A stretch of DNA of 43,105 nt from positions 1 to 43,105 of the forward strand of contig DAHUYD010000128.1 in the NCBI GenBank assembly GCA_027315385.1, in the 5' to 3' direction. This DNA is from Acidobacterium sp. Its GTDB lineage: Bacteria > Acidobacteriota > Terriglobia > Terriglobales > Acidobacteriaceae. Both the position numbers and the translations under genes were made by a program. Positions 15,822-23,244 of this stretch are shown here, in pieces (the stretch's first letter is position 1; each line of letters begins with the position of its first letter). The notes under the pieces are model-generated. The model saw only the letters and a list, made by a program, of their open reading frames with translations, was not told the origin of the DNA and did no database searches.

Positions 15822-16655
15822 ATGATGAATCCACGGCCAAAGGCGATGCATCCCCAGCCAGCGCCTTCGCGCCTGCGCCGGCAAGGATTTCCTGAGCGGC
15901 CGGTTCTCGGACCTGCGCTTTTAATTCTCGCGCTTTTGGCCGTCCCTGCAATCCTGAGCGGAAAGAACGTTTCCGCGCAGACATCTGCGCCGCAGGCCAC
16001 AAAGCCGATGCAGCATTACGGGGCCGCAGCCAAGCCCGCCCAACCGCGCCGCCGCGCCGCGATGCAGGCTCCCGGTGCTTCGACGCAGCGCAGGCTCGCT
16101 CGGAAAGCGACAGCCGCAGGACTGTCTGCCCCGCCGGCTCCGATCTGGCCCGCCAACCAGCCTCCTCATGAGGCAAGGGTCAGCTGGAACGGCCGCGGCC
16201 TCGAAATTGAAGCGTACAATTCCAGCCTCATCCAAATTCTCCACCGGGTCGTCGCCGACACGGGCGTCAAGCTGCAGGAACCCTCACAGGATCAGCGCAT
16301 CTTCGGCAGCTACGGACCGGGTCCGGTGCGCGACGTGCTCTCGAAGCTGCTCGACGGCTCCGGTTACAACGTGCTGATGATTGGTGGCCGTGACTCTGAA
16401 GTCCCGCTGGAGATCGTTTTGAGCATCCCGCCCAACCCGCAGACAACTGCGAACCCTTGCAATCGTTGTAACTCGGAGGACGACGAAGCCGATGCGCCTC
16501 CTGAGCCATCGCGCCCTCCGCCGATGGAAACTCCCTTTGGTAATGGCGACTCAGGGACGCCGGAGACTCCGCAGCAGATCATGCAGGACGTTCTCGGTCG
16601 TCAGCAGAAAATCGATCAGCAGCAGGAGAACCAGCAGACCAATCAGCAGCGGTGA
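15822..16655 (+). CDS. Exported STN-domain (secretin/TonB short N-terminal) protein
   Basis: The protein is 277 residues from the ATG at 15822; ATG at 15846 has a slightly better upstream AAAGGCG. It has a hydrophobic signal or anchor at about 29-52, an Ala/Pro/Arg-rich stretch, and an STN-like domain at about 125-188 (LIQILHRVVADTGVKL, then FGSYGPGPVRDVLSKLLDGS, then YNVLMIGG). The C-terminal third is disordered-looking, with a CNRC pair and a Gln-rich end (QQKIDQQQENQQTNQQ). STN domains usually sit at the N-terminus of secretins, FecA-type receptors and FecR partners. Here the domain stands alone without a barrel or secretin, so it may be an adaptor. It starts 30 bases after the heme protein and is probably co-transcribed with it. 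Confidence 0.65.
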   Translation: MMNPRPKAMHPQPAPSRLRRQGFPERPVLGPALLILALLAVPAILSGKNVSAQTSAPQATKPMQHYGAAAKPAQPRRRAAMQAPGASTQRRLARKATAAGLSAPPAPIWPANQPPHEARVSWNGRGLEIEAYNSSLIQILHRVVADTGVKLQEPSQDQRIFGSYGPGPVRDVLSKLLDGSGYNVLMIGGRDSEVPLEIVLSIPPNPQTTANPCNRCNSEDDEADAPPEPSRPPPMETPFGNGDSGTPETPQQIMQDVLGRQQKIDQQQENQQTNQQR

Positions 16656-16784
16656 AGGGCTGGAGTGGATTCTCGGAATCCGGCAACAATGAGTCTCTCA
16701 GTCAGTATGGAGTGTTCCTCTCCGCCTGTGGACCCGATCTGTCCTGACTTCAGGCCCCACAGACATGGCAAAGAAAGCGGCTGC

Positions 16785-17348
16785 CTATGATGAAAGCCGG
16801 CCACTCAGAAACAGGTCAATCGCGACGTCCTTGTCCGCTTTCCAGAACATAAAACTTGGATCCTTGAGTCCCCACTGGATGTACGGCACGGTAAAACGAG
16901 CTTTGACGGTTGCGGTTGTGCCATCAAGATGGACAAGCATGGGGATGGTGATCTGGTGAGGCGTGCCGAGGAGGGTGAAGACACCACTTACCTGGATAGT
17001 GGAGTCGCCTGAAGGAGCGATGGCGCCGGTATAGGTCTTCGGCTCAAAGGAAACGGTGGCGTGCTGGCCGGCCTCGAGGATGTCCTTCTTCATTTTCCTG
17101 TCGCGACTGCCATTGCCGGTCTTGCCGCTGCCGGCGAGGACGACAACCGACCCCGACATCTCAGGAGCACCGCGGTCAAACTCAATCGATCCGGACTGGA
17201 TGCGAAAAGTGCCGTGAACGACCTCGTGGGTCGTGTTGAGTGTCATCCTGACCTCGCTGGCATTGGGGTTGACAGAGAAGGTCTGATGCTGGGCAAGTGC
17301 GGCGGGAACGATCATGAGCGCGAAAGCCAGAACTGCGAAGGATTTCAT
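16785..17348 (-). CDS. YceI-family periplasmic lipid-binding protein
   Basis: The 187-residue protein starts at the ATG at 17348 after GGAGATGCA. A signal peptide (about 1-19, ALA-Q) precedes a YceI domain: an N-terminal F-x-V-N/D strand, the RKMKKDIL segment, Y-x-G-...-V-x-G-x-F-T-LLGTPHQITIPM and a C-terminal strand with FMFWKADKDVAIDL. YceI proteins form a lipocalin-like barrel that binds isoprenoid or polyprenyl-quinone-like lipids in the periplasm. The gene lies 53 bases downstream of the FAD oxidoreductase of the type III PKS cluster, in the same direction. Its ligand could be the cluster's lipid product, which is inference. Confidence 0.85.
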   Translation of the reverse strand: MKSFAVLAFALMIVPAALAQHQTFSVNPNASEVRMTLNTTHEVVHGTFRIQSGSIEFDRGAPEMSGSVVVLAGSGKTGNGSRDRKMKKDILEAGQHATVSFEPKTYTGAIAPSGDSTIQVSGVFTLLGTPHQITIPMLVHLDGTTATVKARFTVPYIQWGLKDPSFMFWKADKDVAIDLFLSGRLSS

Positions 17349-17401
17349 TGCATCTCCATGGAGGTTTGGACTAGCGGGAGTTGTACAGGCGCGGTTCGAC
17401 T

Positions 17402-18532
17402 CTAGTTGGCAAACGCCGGTGGAGCAACAGCCGGGGGCTGGGTGACACGCGTGAGTTTGGCTGTTACGCGCATCGCGCCCGGCCAGACCCCGAGGCAGAA
17501 GGGCAGGACAGCGCGCGCGAGAGCGTTGTTCAAGCCATTGGCAGCCAGCTGGGCAAGGCGCATCTGGGGCAGCATGGCGGAACGAAGTTTCGGTTGAAAG
17601 ACCGGCGCCGGTTCCCCGGCAAGACAGGCAGCGGCAGCACGCCGGGCAGTATGCAGCGCGATCGATATTCCATCGCCTGTGAACGAGGGGATTACGGCTG
17701 CCTGATCGCCGATACAGTAGAGTCCATCCTCAGTCGAGCGACGGAGGTACCCGTACGGGATATGAGTGATGGTGATCGGCTTGTCGAGCAGCGGCTCCGC
17801 ATCGGCCAGCCTCATCGCGAGGTGGGGACAATCCTGCCGCATCTTCGCGAGGAGGCCCTCCCAGCGAAGGCCCGCATCTGCAAAATAGCGCCGTTGCACT
17901 ACACAGCAGAAATTCGTAATGCCGTCTTCCACCGGTTGGATACCGCCGTAGCCTCCGGAATAGAGTGTCAACTCGGAGGCATCCGCCAGGTCAGCGGTCT
18001 GGGCGGCAGACAGCCGGTAATACATCTTGAAGCCGACCCACTGGTGAGGGTCCTTCGGACGGCCGTGGCCGCGCAGATCGTGTTTGCCCGTGGCGAGGAA
18101 GGCGGTTGGAGCCTGGTATGTGGCGCCGTCGTCGAGCGTAGCCTGCCAGAGATTCGAGGCCGCGCGGCTGAGCGACTGCACACTGCGACCACGCTCCACA
18201 CGGACTCCCGCGGCGATGGCTGTCGCGATGAGCGCCGTATCGAGCGCCTTGCGTGTAAGCGACTTCGCGGGAAAGGGCAAGGGGGCGGTCGCGGCGCGCC
18301 TTGCAGCAGCCAGTCGAACATAGTGGATCGGCACGGCGCCCAGCGAGGTTGTGTCGAGGCCAAGCGCGTGCAGATCTTCAAGGGCCTCGCCGCTCAGGAA
18401 CTCTCCGCAAACCTTATGGCGCGGTGTGGGCTCGCGTTCGATGAGCGTGACACTTCTTCCCTTTCTGGCGAGCGCGATCGAAGCCGCACAGCCTGCCACT
18501 CCACCACCGAGGATCAGTACTTCGTCCTGCAA
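17402..18532 (-). CDS. FAD-dependent oxidoreductase of the type III PKS cluster
   Basis: I choose the TTG at 18532 because GGGAGGG lies 6 bases upstream and the FAD motif follows at once; the longer frame from a TTG at 18604 has no ribosome-binding site. The protein is 376 residues. LILGGGVAGCAASIALARKG near the N-terminus is the Rossmann dinucleotide motif, followed by HKVCGEFLS, as in geranylgeranyl-reductase-like and aromatic-hydroxylase flavoproteins. CIGDQAAVIPSFTGDGISIA near 275-295 is the second FAD-binding motif. With a type III PKS and a methyltransferase nearby it resembles SrsC-type hydroxylases that oxidise alkylresorcinols to quinones. Both hydroxylase and reductase activities remain possible. 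Confidence 0.75.
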   Translation of the reverse strand: MQDEVLILGGGVAGCAASIALARKGRSVTLIEREPTPRHKVCGEFLSGEALEDLHALGLDTTSLGAVPIHYVRLAAARRAATAPLPFPAKSLTRKALDTALIATAIAAGVRVERGRSVQSLSRAASNLWQATLDDGATYQAPTAFLATGKHDLRGHGRPKDPHQWVGFKMYYRLSAAQTADLADASELTLYSGGYGGIQPVEDGITNFCCVVQRRYFADAGLRWEGLLAKMRQDCPHLAMRLADAEPLLDKPITITHIPYGYLRRSTEDGLYCIGDQAAVIPSFTGDGISIALHTARRAAAACLAGEPAPVFQPKLRSAMLPQMRLAQLAANGLNNALARAVLPFCLGVWPGAMRVTAKLTRVTQPPAVAPPAFAN

Positions 18533-18687
18533 AACATTCCCTCCCAATTCACTGGATATCCAATTGCTTTTGCCGTGGACTCCAACTCTCCAGTAGACGT
18601 CCAAAAGAACAGTTCAGCGCGCATTCTGTACAAATCGTCACACTGACGCAGGGAAGGAGCGGGGGCGGATGCACATGCCCTGAACCC

Positions 18688-19344
18688 TCAGAGCCTGCCA
18701 GCCGACGATCCCTCGCGGCGGGTGGTGAGCTCGCGCCAGTTGAGACCGATCTCCACGATCAGCAGCGACGCAAGCGTGAAGGCAATTACGCCGACGGCGG
18801 CGAAGGAATCGCCAAGATGGCTCCAGTAGCGAGGCCAGAGATTGAGCACGCGGCTGGAGACGAAGGTAAAGGTGACGGCATAGGAACGGGCCATCCACTG
18901 GCGATGTACGGCGATCTGGCGGTTGCGGGCAGCTATGAAAGCGGCGGTGGTGCAGACCATCCAGGCAGCGGCCTGCATGGAGGTTCCGGGGAGACCCGGG
19001 CGGCCGGCTGCAAGAGCAATCCCCGTAAAGGAGCCCACAAACACAGATATCACATAGATAAGGCCGAGAGTCCGATGGAGTTGGAGATAGCGTTGACGGA
19101 TCCGCGTGGAGAAATTGACAGGGCCGATCAGGAGAGCGAAGGTTCCGGCGAGCGCATGCGGGATCAGGAGATGGCGATCGGCGATGACCTGCAAGCGGTA
19201 GGCGTGGTACATCGGATAGTCGGCGATGAGAAGGACTTCTGAAGTAATGAAGACGAAGAGCGTGGTGAGACCGAGCGAAGCCCACAGAACAATCCTGAAT
19301 CTGGAGCCGGGGGCTTTGAGCGCCGGCATCGTTGAAGTCGACAT
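18688..19344 (-). CDS. DUF2306 integral membrane protein
   Basis: The 218-residue protein has about six hydrophobic segments and family hallmarks: H-x-LAGTFALLIGPVNF followed by RYLQLHRTLGLIYV, and later H-R-x-WM-x-RSYAVTF. Conserved His residues in the helices recall heme- or quinone-linked membrane proteins, but the family has no assigned function. It lies between the methyltransferase (133-base gap) and the FAD oxidoreductase (155-base gap) on the same strand, inside the type III PKS cluster. A role in handling a lipid product or its redox state is a guess. Confidence 0.8.
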   Translation of the reverse strand: MSTSTMPALKAPGSRFRIVLWASLGLTTLFVFITSEVLLIADYPMYHAYRLQVIADRHLLIPHALAGTFALLIGPVNFSTRIRQRYLQLHRTLGLIYVISVFVGSFTGIALAAGRPGLPGTSMQAAAWMVCTTAAFIAARNRQIAVHRQWMARSYAVTFTFVSSRVLNLWPRYWSHLGDSFAAVGVIAFTLASLLIVEIGLNWRELTTRREGSSAGRL

Positions 19345-19477
19345 GAATCACTCTCGGACGGTTAGACATAATGTGTTGAATAACATGCTCTAAGCCCCTT
19401 TCACTGTCGCGGAACTCGTGGCGCATCCGCCCGCGCCAGCCGAGCATGAGCCGGATCGGCTCCGGCCGGCCCAGACC

Positions 19478-20203
19478 TCACTTCCACCGCCCCACACACA
19501 ATCGTCCCGGCCAGCGATGGTCGACCGTAACAGCCTGGCGCGGAACCACAGCCATCTTCAGCAACCGGAGCCAGTCGTCCCTGCGGAAGGCGCGGCGGAA
19601 GGATACCGGCCCATCGTGCCGCACAAACCGGTGCCATCCCGCCAGCTTCGCCACCATCCCAAACATTCTGCAACTCCACCTGGACCGCTCCAGGTCATTG
19701 ATAAACCAACCTGCCTGCGCAGTGGATTCCAACCACCGCAGCAAGGCGACGATCTCGTCATCCTCCAGATGATGCGTCATCAGCGAGCTCACGACGATAT
19801 CCACCGGCTGGCTGGGGCGATACTCCAGAGCGTCGCCGGTCACCCATGCGATCCCGAGATCCTTCGGCGTGAACTCCGCTGCCGCACGCGCCGCATAAGG
19901 ATTCAGATCGATTCCGGTTAACTGCACGGCGATGCCGCGCTTTCGCGCCCAGGCAGCAATCCTGCGCAGCAGATCACCGCCGCCACTGCCCACGTCGACG
20001 ATGCGCAGGGGATCACGCAACCCGCGTGGCAACCGCTCCAGCCAGGCCAGCGTGGGCCGATAGCCCAGCAGCCAGCGGTTGACCTGCTCCAGATCGCCCA
20101 GGCAGCCACGGAAATCCTCATAGCTGCAATCGCCATCCATCAGCTCCGGCAGATCGGCCGGTGCAACTCGCCGTCTGAAGTCGATCTCCGCACTAGACCA
20201 CAT
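19478..20203 (-). CDS. SAM-dependent methyltransferase of the type III PKS cluster
   Basis: The 241-residue protein starts at the ATG at 20203, 11 bases inside the end of the PKS gene, so translation is likely coupled. Motif I is VDVGSGGGD at 69-77. Later motifs are GIDLNPYAARAA, a D-A-L-E-Y acidic loop and VDIVVSSLMTHHL, as in class I methyltransferases. N-terminal residues about 20-50 (M-DG-x-x-SYEDFRGCL...NRWLLGYR) occur in methyltransferases that accompany bacterial type III PKS genes. It probably methylates the resorcinol or pyrone product of the PKS, similar to SrsB. Confidence 0.8.
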   Translation of the reverse strand: MWSSAEIDFRRRVAPADLPELMDGDCSYEDFRGCLGDLEQVNRWLLGYRPTLAWLERLPRGLRDPLRIVDVGSGGGDLLRRIAAWARKRGIAVQLTGIDLNPYAARAAAEFTPKDLGIAWVTGDALEYRPSQPVDIVVSSLMTHHLEDDEIVALLRWLESTAQAGWFINDLERSRWSCRMFGMVAKLAGWHRFVRHDGPVSFRRAFRRDDWLRLLKMAVVPRQAVTVDHRWPGRLCVGRWK

Positions 20204-21260
20204 GGAAGCGCATCGTCTCCGCTGTCAGCCCAGGGCCAAAGGACATCGCGCATCCGCGCTGGCCGGGGTGCGCCTGCTGCATCATCCTCTGCAGCACAAA
20301 CATCACGGTCGCCGACGACATGTTTCCGAAGCGCGACAGCACCTCTCGCGACTCCGCCAGTGCGCCGGCTGGCAGTTCCAGTCCATTCTCCACCGCATCC
20401 AGAATCGACCGTCCGCCGGGATGCACCGCCCACAGATCGATGCCGTCGCGCTCGGCCATGAGTTCGCCCTGGTGAAGCGCTCTGCCCAACTCCGCCGGCA
20501 CCTGCCCGGACAGCAGCATGTCAAAGCCCAGGCCGCGGATTTTCCAGGTAATCAATCCCCTCGTCCCGGGCACCGTCACGGCTTTGAAACTGTCGAGCGC
20601 GAATCCGTGCTCGCGCGCAGTAATCAGGCTGGCCGCGGCTCCATCGGCAAACACGAGAAACGAGAGCACCTGCTCCAGTTCCTGCGTCTCCTGGAAGTGC
20701 AGCGTGCACAGCTCGAGGTTCAGCATGAGCACGGCCGCCTCGGGTTCAGAGCGCACAATGTGCCGCGCCATCCTGAGCGCATTGATCGCGGCACTGCATC
20801 CCATAAATCCAACCATCGTGCGCTCCACACCCGGCGAAAGCCCGAGGTGATCGACAATCTCAAAGTCCAGCCCCGGCGCATAGAGCCCGGTGCAGCATGT
20901 CACCAGCACATGCGTAATACCGGAGCGTTCCTTCTCATTGAGGTCCAGCCGGTCAACGGCCTTCCTCATCAGCAGCGGCGCGCACTGCTCGAAGAGCTCC
21001 ATACGCCGCGCCGTGGCGGGAAAGTTGCCGGGCCGATAAAACTCATGCGCGGTATGCGAAGAAAACCGGCCGGCACTTTTCTCCGGATCGAGGAATGAAT
21101 AGCGATGCGCGATGTCAGCGCGGCTTACCATGCGGCGGAAAACCGTGCGCAGCCGCGGGCCGGCGAGCATCTGGTCCGCGAATACGACGAAGGCATCGTG
21201 CACATCGTGTTCTGGTACGGCAGTGGCGACGCGGTTCAGGTAAGCCGTAGTTGTGTGCAA
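20193..21260 (-). CDS. Type III polyketide synthase (chalcone/stilbene synthase family)
   Basis: The 355-residue enzyme starts with TTG at 21260, with AAGGG about 7 bases upstream. All three catalytic residues are present: Cys155 in GFMGCSAAINALR, His280 in WAVHPGGRSIL and Asn313 in FGNMSSATVMFVL. The final GFGPG-like loop appears as SFGPGLTAE. These enzymes extend a fatty-acyl or aryl starter with malonyl-CoA and cyclise it to pyrones or resorcinols. Its operon partners, a methyltransferase that overlaps its end and a flavoprotein, match the srsABC phenolic-lipid arrangement of Streptomyces griseus. Starter and chain length cannot be read from sequence. A TATAAT box lies 14 bases before the start codon. 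Confidence 0.9.
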   Translation of the reverse strand: MHTTTAYLNRVATAVPEHDVHDAFVVFADQMLAGPRLRTVFRRMVSRADIAHRYSFLDPEKSAGRFSSHTAHEFYRPGNFPATARRMELFEQCAPLLMRKAVDRLDLNEKERSGITHVLVTCCTGLYAPGLDFEIVDHLGLSPGVERTMVGFMGCSAAINALRMARHIVRSEPEAAVLMLNLELCTLHFQETQELEQVLSFLVFADGAAASLITAREHGFALDSFKAVTVPGTRGLITWKIRGLGFDMLLSGQVPAELGRALHQGELMAERDGIDLWAVHPGGRSILDAVENGLELPAGALAESREVLSRFGNMSSATVMFVLQRMMQQAHPGQRGCAMSFGPGLTAETMRFHVV

Positions 21261-21274
21261 TGGGCCCTTACCTG

Positions 21275-21280
21275 ATTATA
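21275..21280 (-). promoter_or_regulatory. TATAAT -10 box before the type III PKS gene
   Basis: A perfect TATAAT on the minus strand ends 14 bases before the TTG start, giving a very short leader. No good -35 is seen at 16-18 bases upstream, so an activator or extended contacts may be needed. Confidence 0.4.
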
Positions 21281-21684
21281 TGGACGATACGCTGCGCCTG
21301 TGCGTGTGTTGGGAAAGCCGGCGGACGAAGAACCCATCTTCCCGCGACGGCTGGCTATCAGCAGCGGGGACAATCTCACGATGCGCGGGTCAATGCTTCT
21401 TTGTTCCAATCGGTCATGGACTCCATTGCGGTTGCGAACGAATCAGCCCGGATGGACCCTTCCTGTCGATGCAGCCAGGCAGATTCAGATCCTTTATCTA
21501 CTCTCTCAGACGAGACGCCATTCCTCCTGGTAGCACCGTAAAAGTGGGGCAAAGATGAAGACTTGTTCATCGAGCCCTCATCCGCCACGAAGAAATGGCA
21601 GCGATGGCCTCACCGGTTTGTGCTGCACCGATGGTGGTCCGATGTTTGCGTCTGCTGAAACCATCGTGCTACCCTGGCATTTCG
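21281..21684. other. Divergent region between the PKS operon and the efflux operon
   Basis: Frames of 60-100 codons occur on both strands, but none has recognisable content or a good ribosome-binding site. I see no repeat or RNA motif here. It presumably carries control elements for both operons. Confidence 0.4.
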
Positions 21685-22035
21685 ATGCGCGTGCGCGAAG
21701 CCATCCAGACCATGATGACGAGGGCCTGCTCCTCGGCGCGGCACATCGTCTCATTCCTGCTGCTGACTCTGGTGACATTTGTGGTGGTCAACCCGATTTG
21801 GGAATGCCACGATCATCTCGATAATCTGCGTCACCTCGGTCCCCACGGCGTGCTGATGATCCTGCTGACGTTAGCTGTCGCCGCTGTTCTTCTTCTCAAG
21901 GCCGCGTGCCGGCTGCTGGTCCGTTTCCATGAGGCAGTCTCGATGCGCATAGAATCCGTCGCGGTCATTCGGCCAATTTCCAGCGTATTCGCCTGGCTGC
22001 CGCTCCTGGACTCTGGCCCACCCCTGCGCATCTAG
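21685..22035 (+). CDS. Small two-helix membrane protein heading the RND efflux operon
   Basis: From the ATG at 21685 the product has 116 residues; a longer start at 21595 is possible and neither has a strong ribosome-binding site. Two hydrophobic helices (HIVSFLLLTLVTFVVV and VLMILLTLAVAAVLLL) flank a short loop with CHDHLDNLRHLGPHG, rich in His and Asp. The loop could bind a metal or face the periplasm. I do not recognise a named family. Position 97 bases before an adaptor/RND/TolC set suggests a link with efflux. Confidence 0.6.
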   Translation: MRVREAIQTMMTRACSSARHIVSFLLLTLVTFVVVNPIWECHDHLDNLRHLGPHGVLMILLTLAVAAVLLLKAACRLLVRFHEAVSMRIESVAVIRPISSVFAWLPLLDSGPPLRI

Positions 22036-22132
22036 TCTCCTTCCTCCCTTGCCTGATCTTCGCCGCTGGCGCGCCCTTTGGCGTTCGCGGCTTACGGCAA
22101 TGCAACTTGTCACAGTTGCAGGTGGTGGAAGG

Positions 22133-23239
22133 ATGACGATCCCTGTTCCGAACGGCACACTTTTCTCTTCTGCGCCCGGAAACGGCCCGCGGGGGAATGC
22201 TCAGTGGTTAGTTGCCAGGTTTTGCCTGATGGTGTTGGCTCTGCTGTCAGCTCTTCCGGCGAAGGCACAGGCTTCCGGTCAGGATTTTCTCGCTGTTCAG
22301 GCACGAGAGATGCGTCCCCGGCTGGTCGCGTATGGCCAGGTTGAACCGATCGCAATCGTACCGGTGGCTCCAGCTGAAGCCGGGGTTGTAACGAATCTGA
22401 GGGTCAGACCCGGCACGCGGGTGCGCGCCGGTGAAGAACTCGCGCGCTTAAGCGGCCCCGCGATTTCATCGCTGCTGCTGCAGAGTGAGGCCGATGTTCG
22501 CAGCGCGAGGGCTCAACTGGCCGCGGCGCAGAAATCGCTCGAGATCGAGCGGCAGCAGCTTCCCGTTCATCTGACCACGCGCCAGGCGGTTCAGCAGGCG
22601 GAGAGTGCGGAAACCGAGGGACGCAGCGCTCTGGACAATGCGCAGTCGAAACTGACCGCGGTGCGCGAGATGATGACGCTTACCGCGCCGGCGGATGCGG
22701 TGGTGCTCTCTCTCGACAGTGCGGAGGGCGCCCTGGTCCAGGCGGGGCAGACCATCCTGACTCTGCAGCCTTCCGGTGGTCTTTGGCTGCGGGCGATGTA
22801 TTACGGGCCGGACCTCGAGGGAATTCGCGTGGGAATGACCGGCAGCTTTGTTCCCTCCGACCATGGTCAGGCAATACCAGTAAGGGTGGTTGCTATTCCG
22901 GGGACCATGGTTGCCGGCGGCGGAGAATCGATCGCGCTCGCGCCAGTCAATTCGCATTTCCGATGGCTGAGCGGCGAGGCTGGAAAAGTCACGCTGCAGG
23001 TACCGGCGCGAACCATGGTTGAGGTTCCCACACGTGCCCTCATCGTGAACCGCGGCACATGGTGGGTGCTCGTCCATACAGCCCATGGCAATCATCCGCG
23101 GAAAGTCATCCCCGGTCCGGCGGAAGGCTGGAACACCTTCATCGAGAGCGGATTGGCGCCGGGAACCGAGATTGTGGTGAACAACGCCTACCTGCTTTTC
23201 CACTCAGGCGTTGCGGAACAGTTCCAGATTCCGGATTAG
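22133..23239 (+). CDS. RND efflux periplasmic adaptor (membrane fusion protein)
   Basis: The ATG at 22133 follows GGTGGAAGG and gives 368 residues; upstream in-frame codons lack support. A signal peptide lies at about 22-48 (LSALPAKAQA). The biotinyl-lipoyl-like half-motifs are VAPAEAGVVTNLRVRPGTRV and MTLTAPADAVVLSLDSAEGA, separated by a coiled-coil hairpin (about 110-185). Barrel and membrane-proximal domains follow. It ends with AYLLFHSGVAEQF, as in CusB/CzcB-like adaptors. It bridges the inner-membrane pump encoded 5 bases downstream to the TolC-like protein. Substrate is unknown. Confidence 0.85.
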   Translation: MTIPVPNGTLFSSAPGNGPRGNAQWLVARFCLMVLALLSALPAKAQASGQDFLAVQAREMRPRLVAYGQVEPIAIVPVAPAEAGVVTNLRVRPGTRVRAGEELARLSGPAISSLLLQSEADVRSARAQLAAAQKSLEIERQQLPVHLTTRQAVQQAESAETEGRSALDNAQSKLTAVREMMTLTAPADAVVLSLDSAEGALVQAGQTILTLQPSGGLWLRAMYYGPDLEGIRVGMTGSFVPSDHGQAIPVRVVAIPGTMVAGGGESIALAPVNSHFRWLSGEAGKVTLQVPARTMVEVPTRALIVNRGTWWVLVHTAHGNHPRKVIPGPAEGWNTFIESGLAPGTEIVVNNAYLLFHSGVAEQFQIPD

Positions 23240-23244
23240 CAGGG

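Noticed and set aside
21251-21558. Overlapping plus-strand frames of 77-101 codons before the efflux operon
   Set aside because: No ribosome-binding site, no hydrophobic or domain pattern, and all frames end without similarity to known families.
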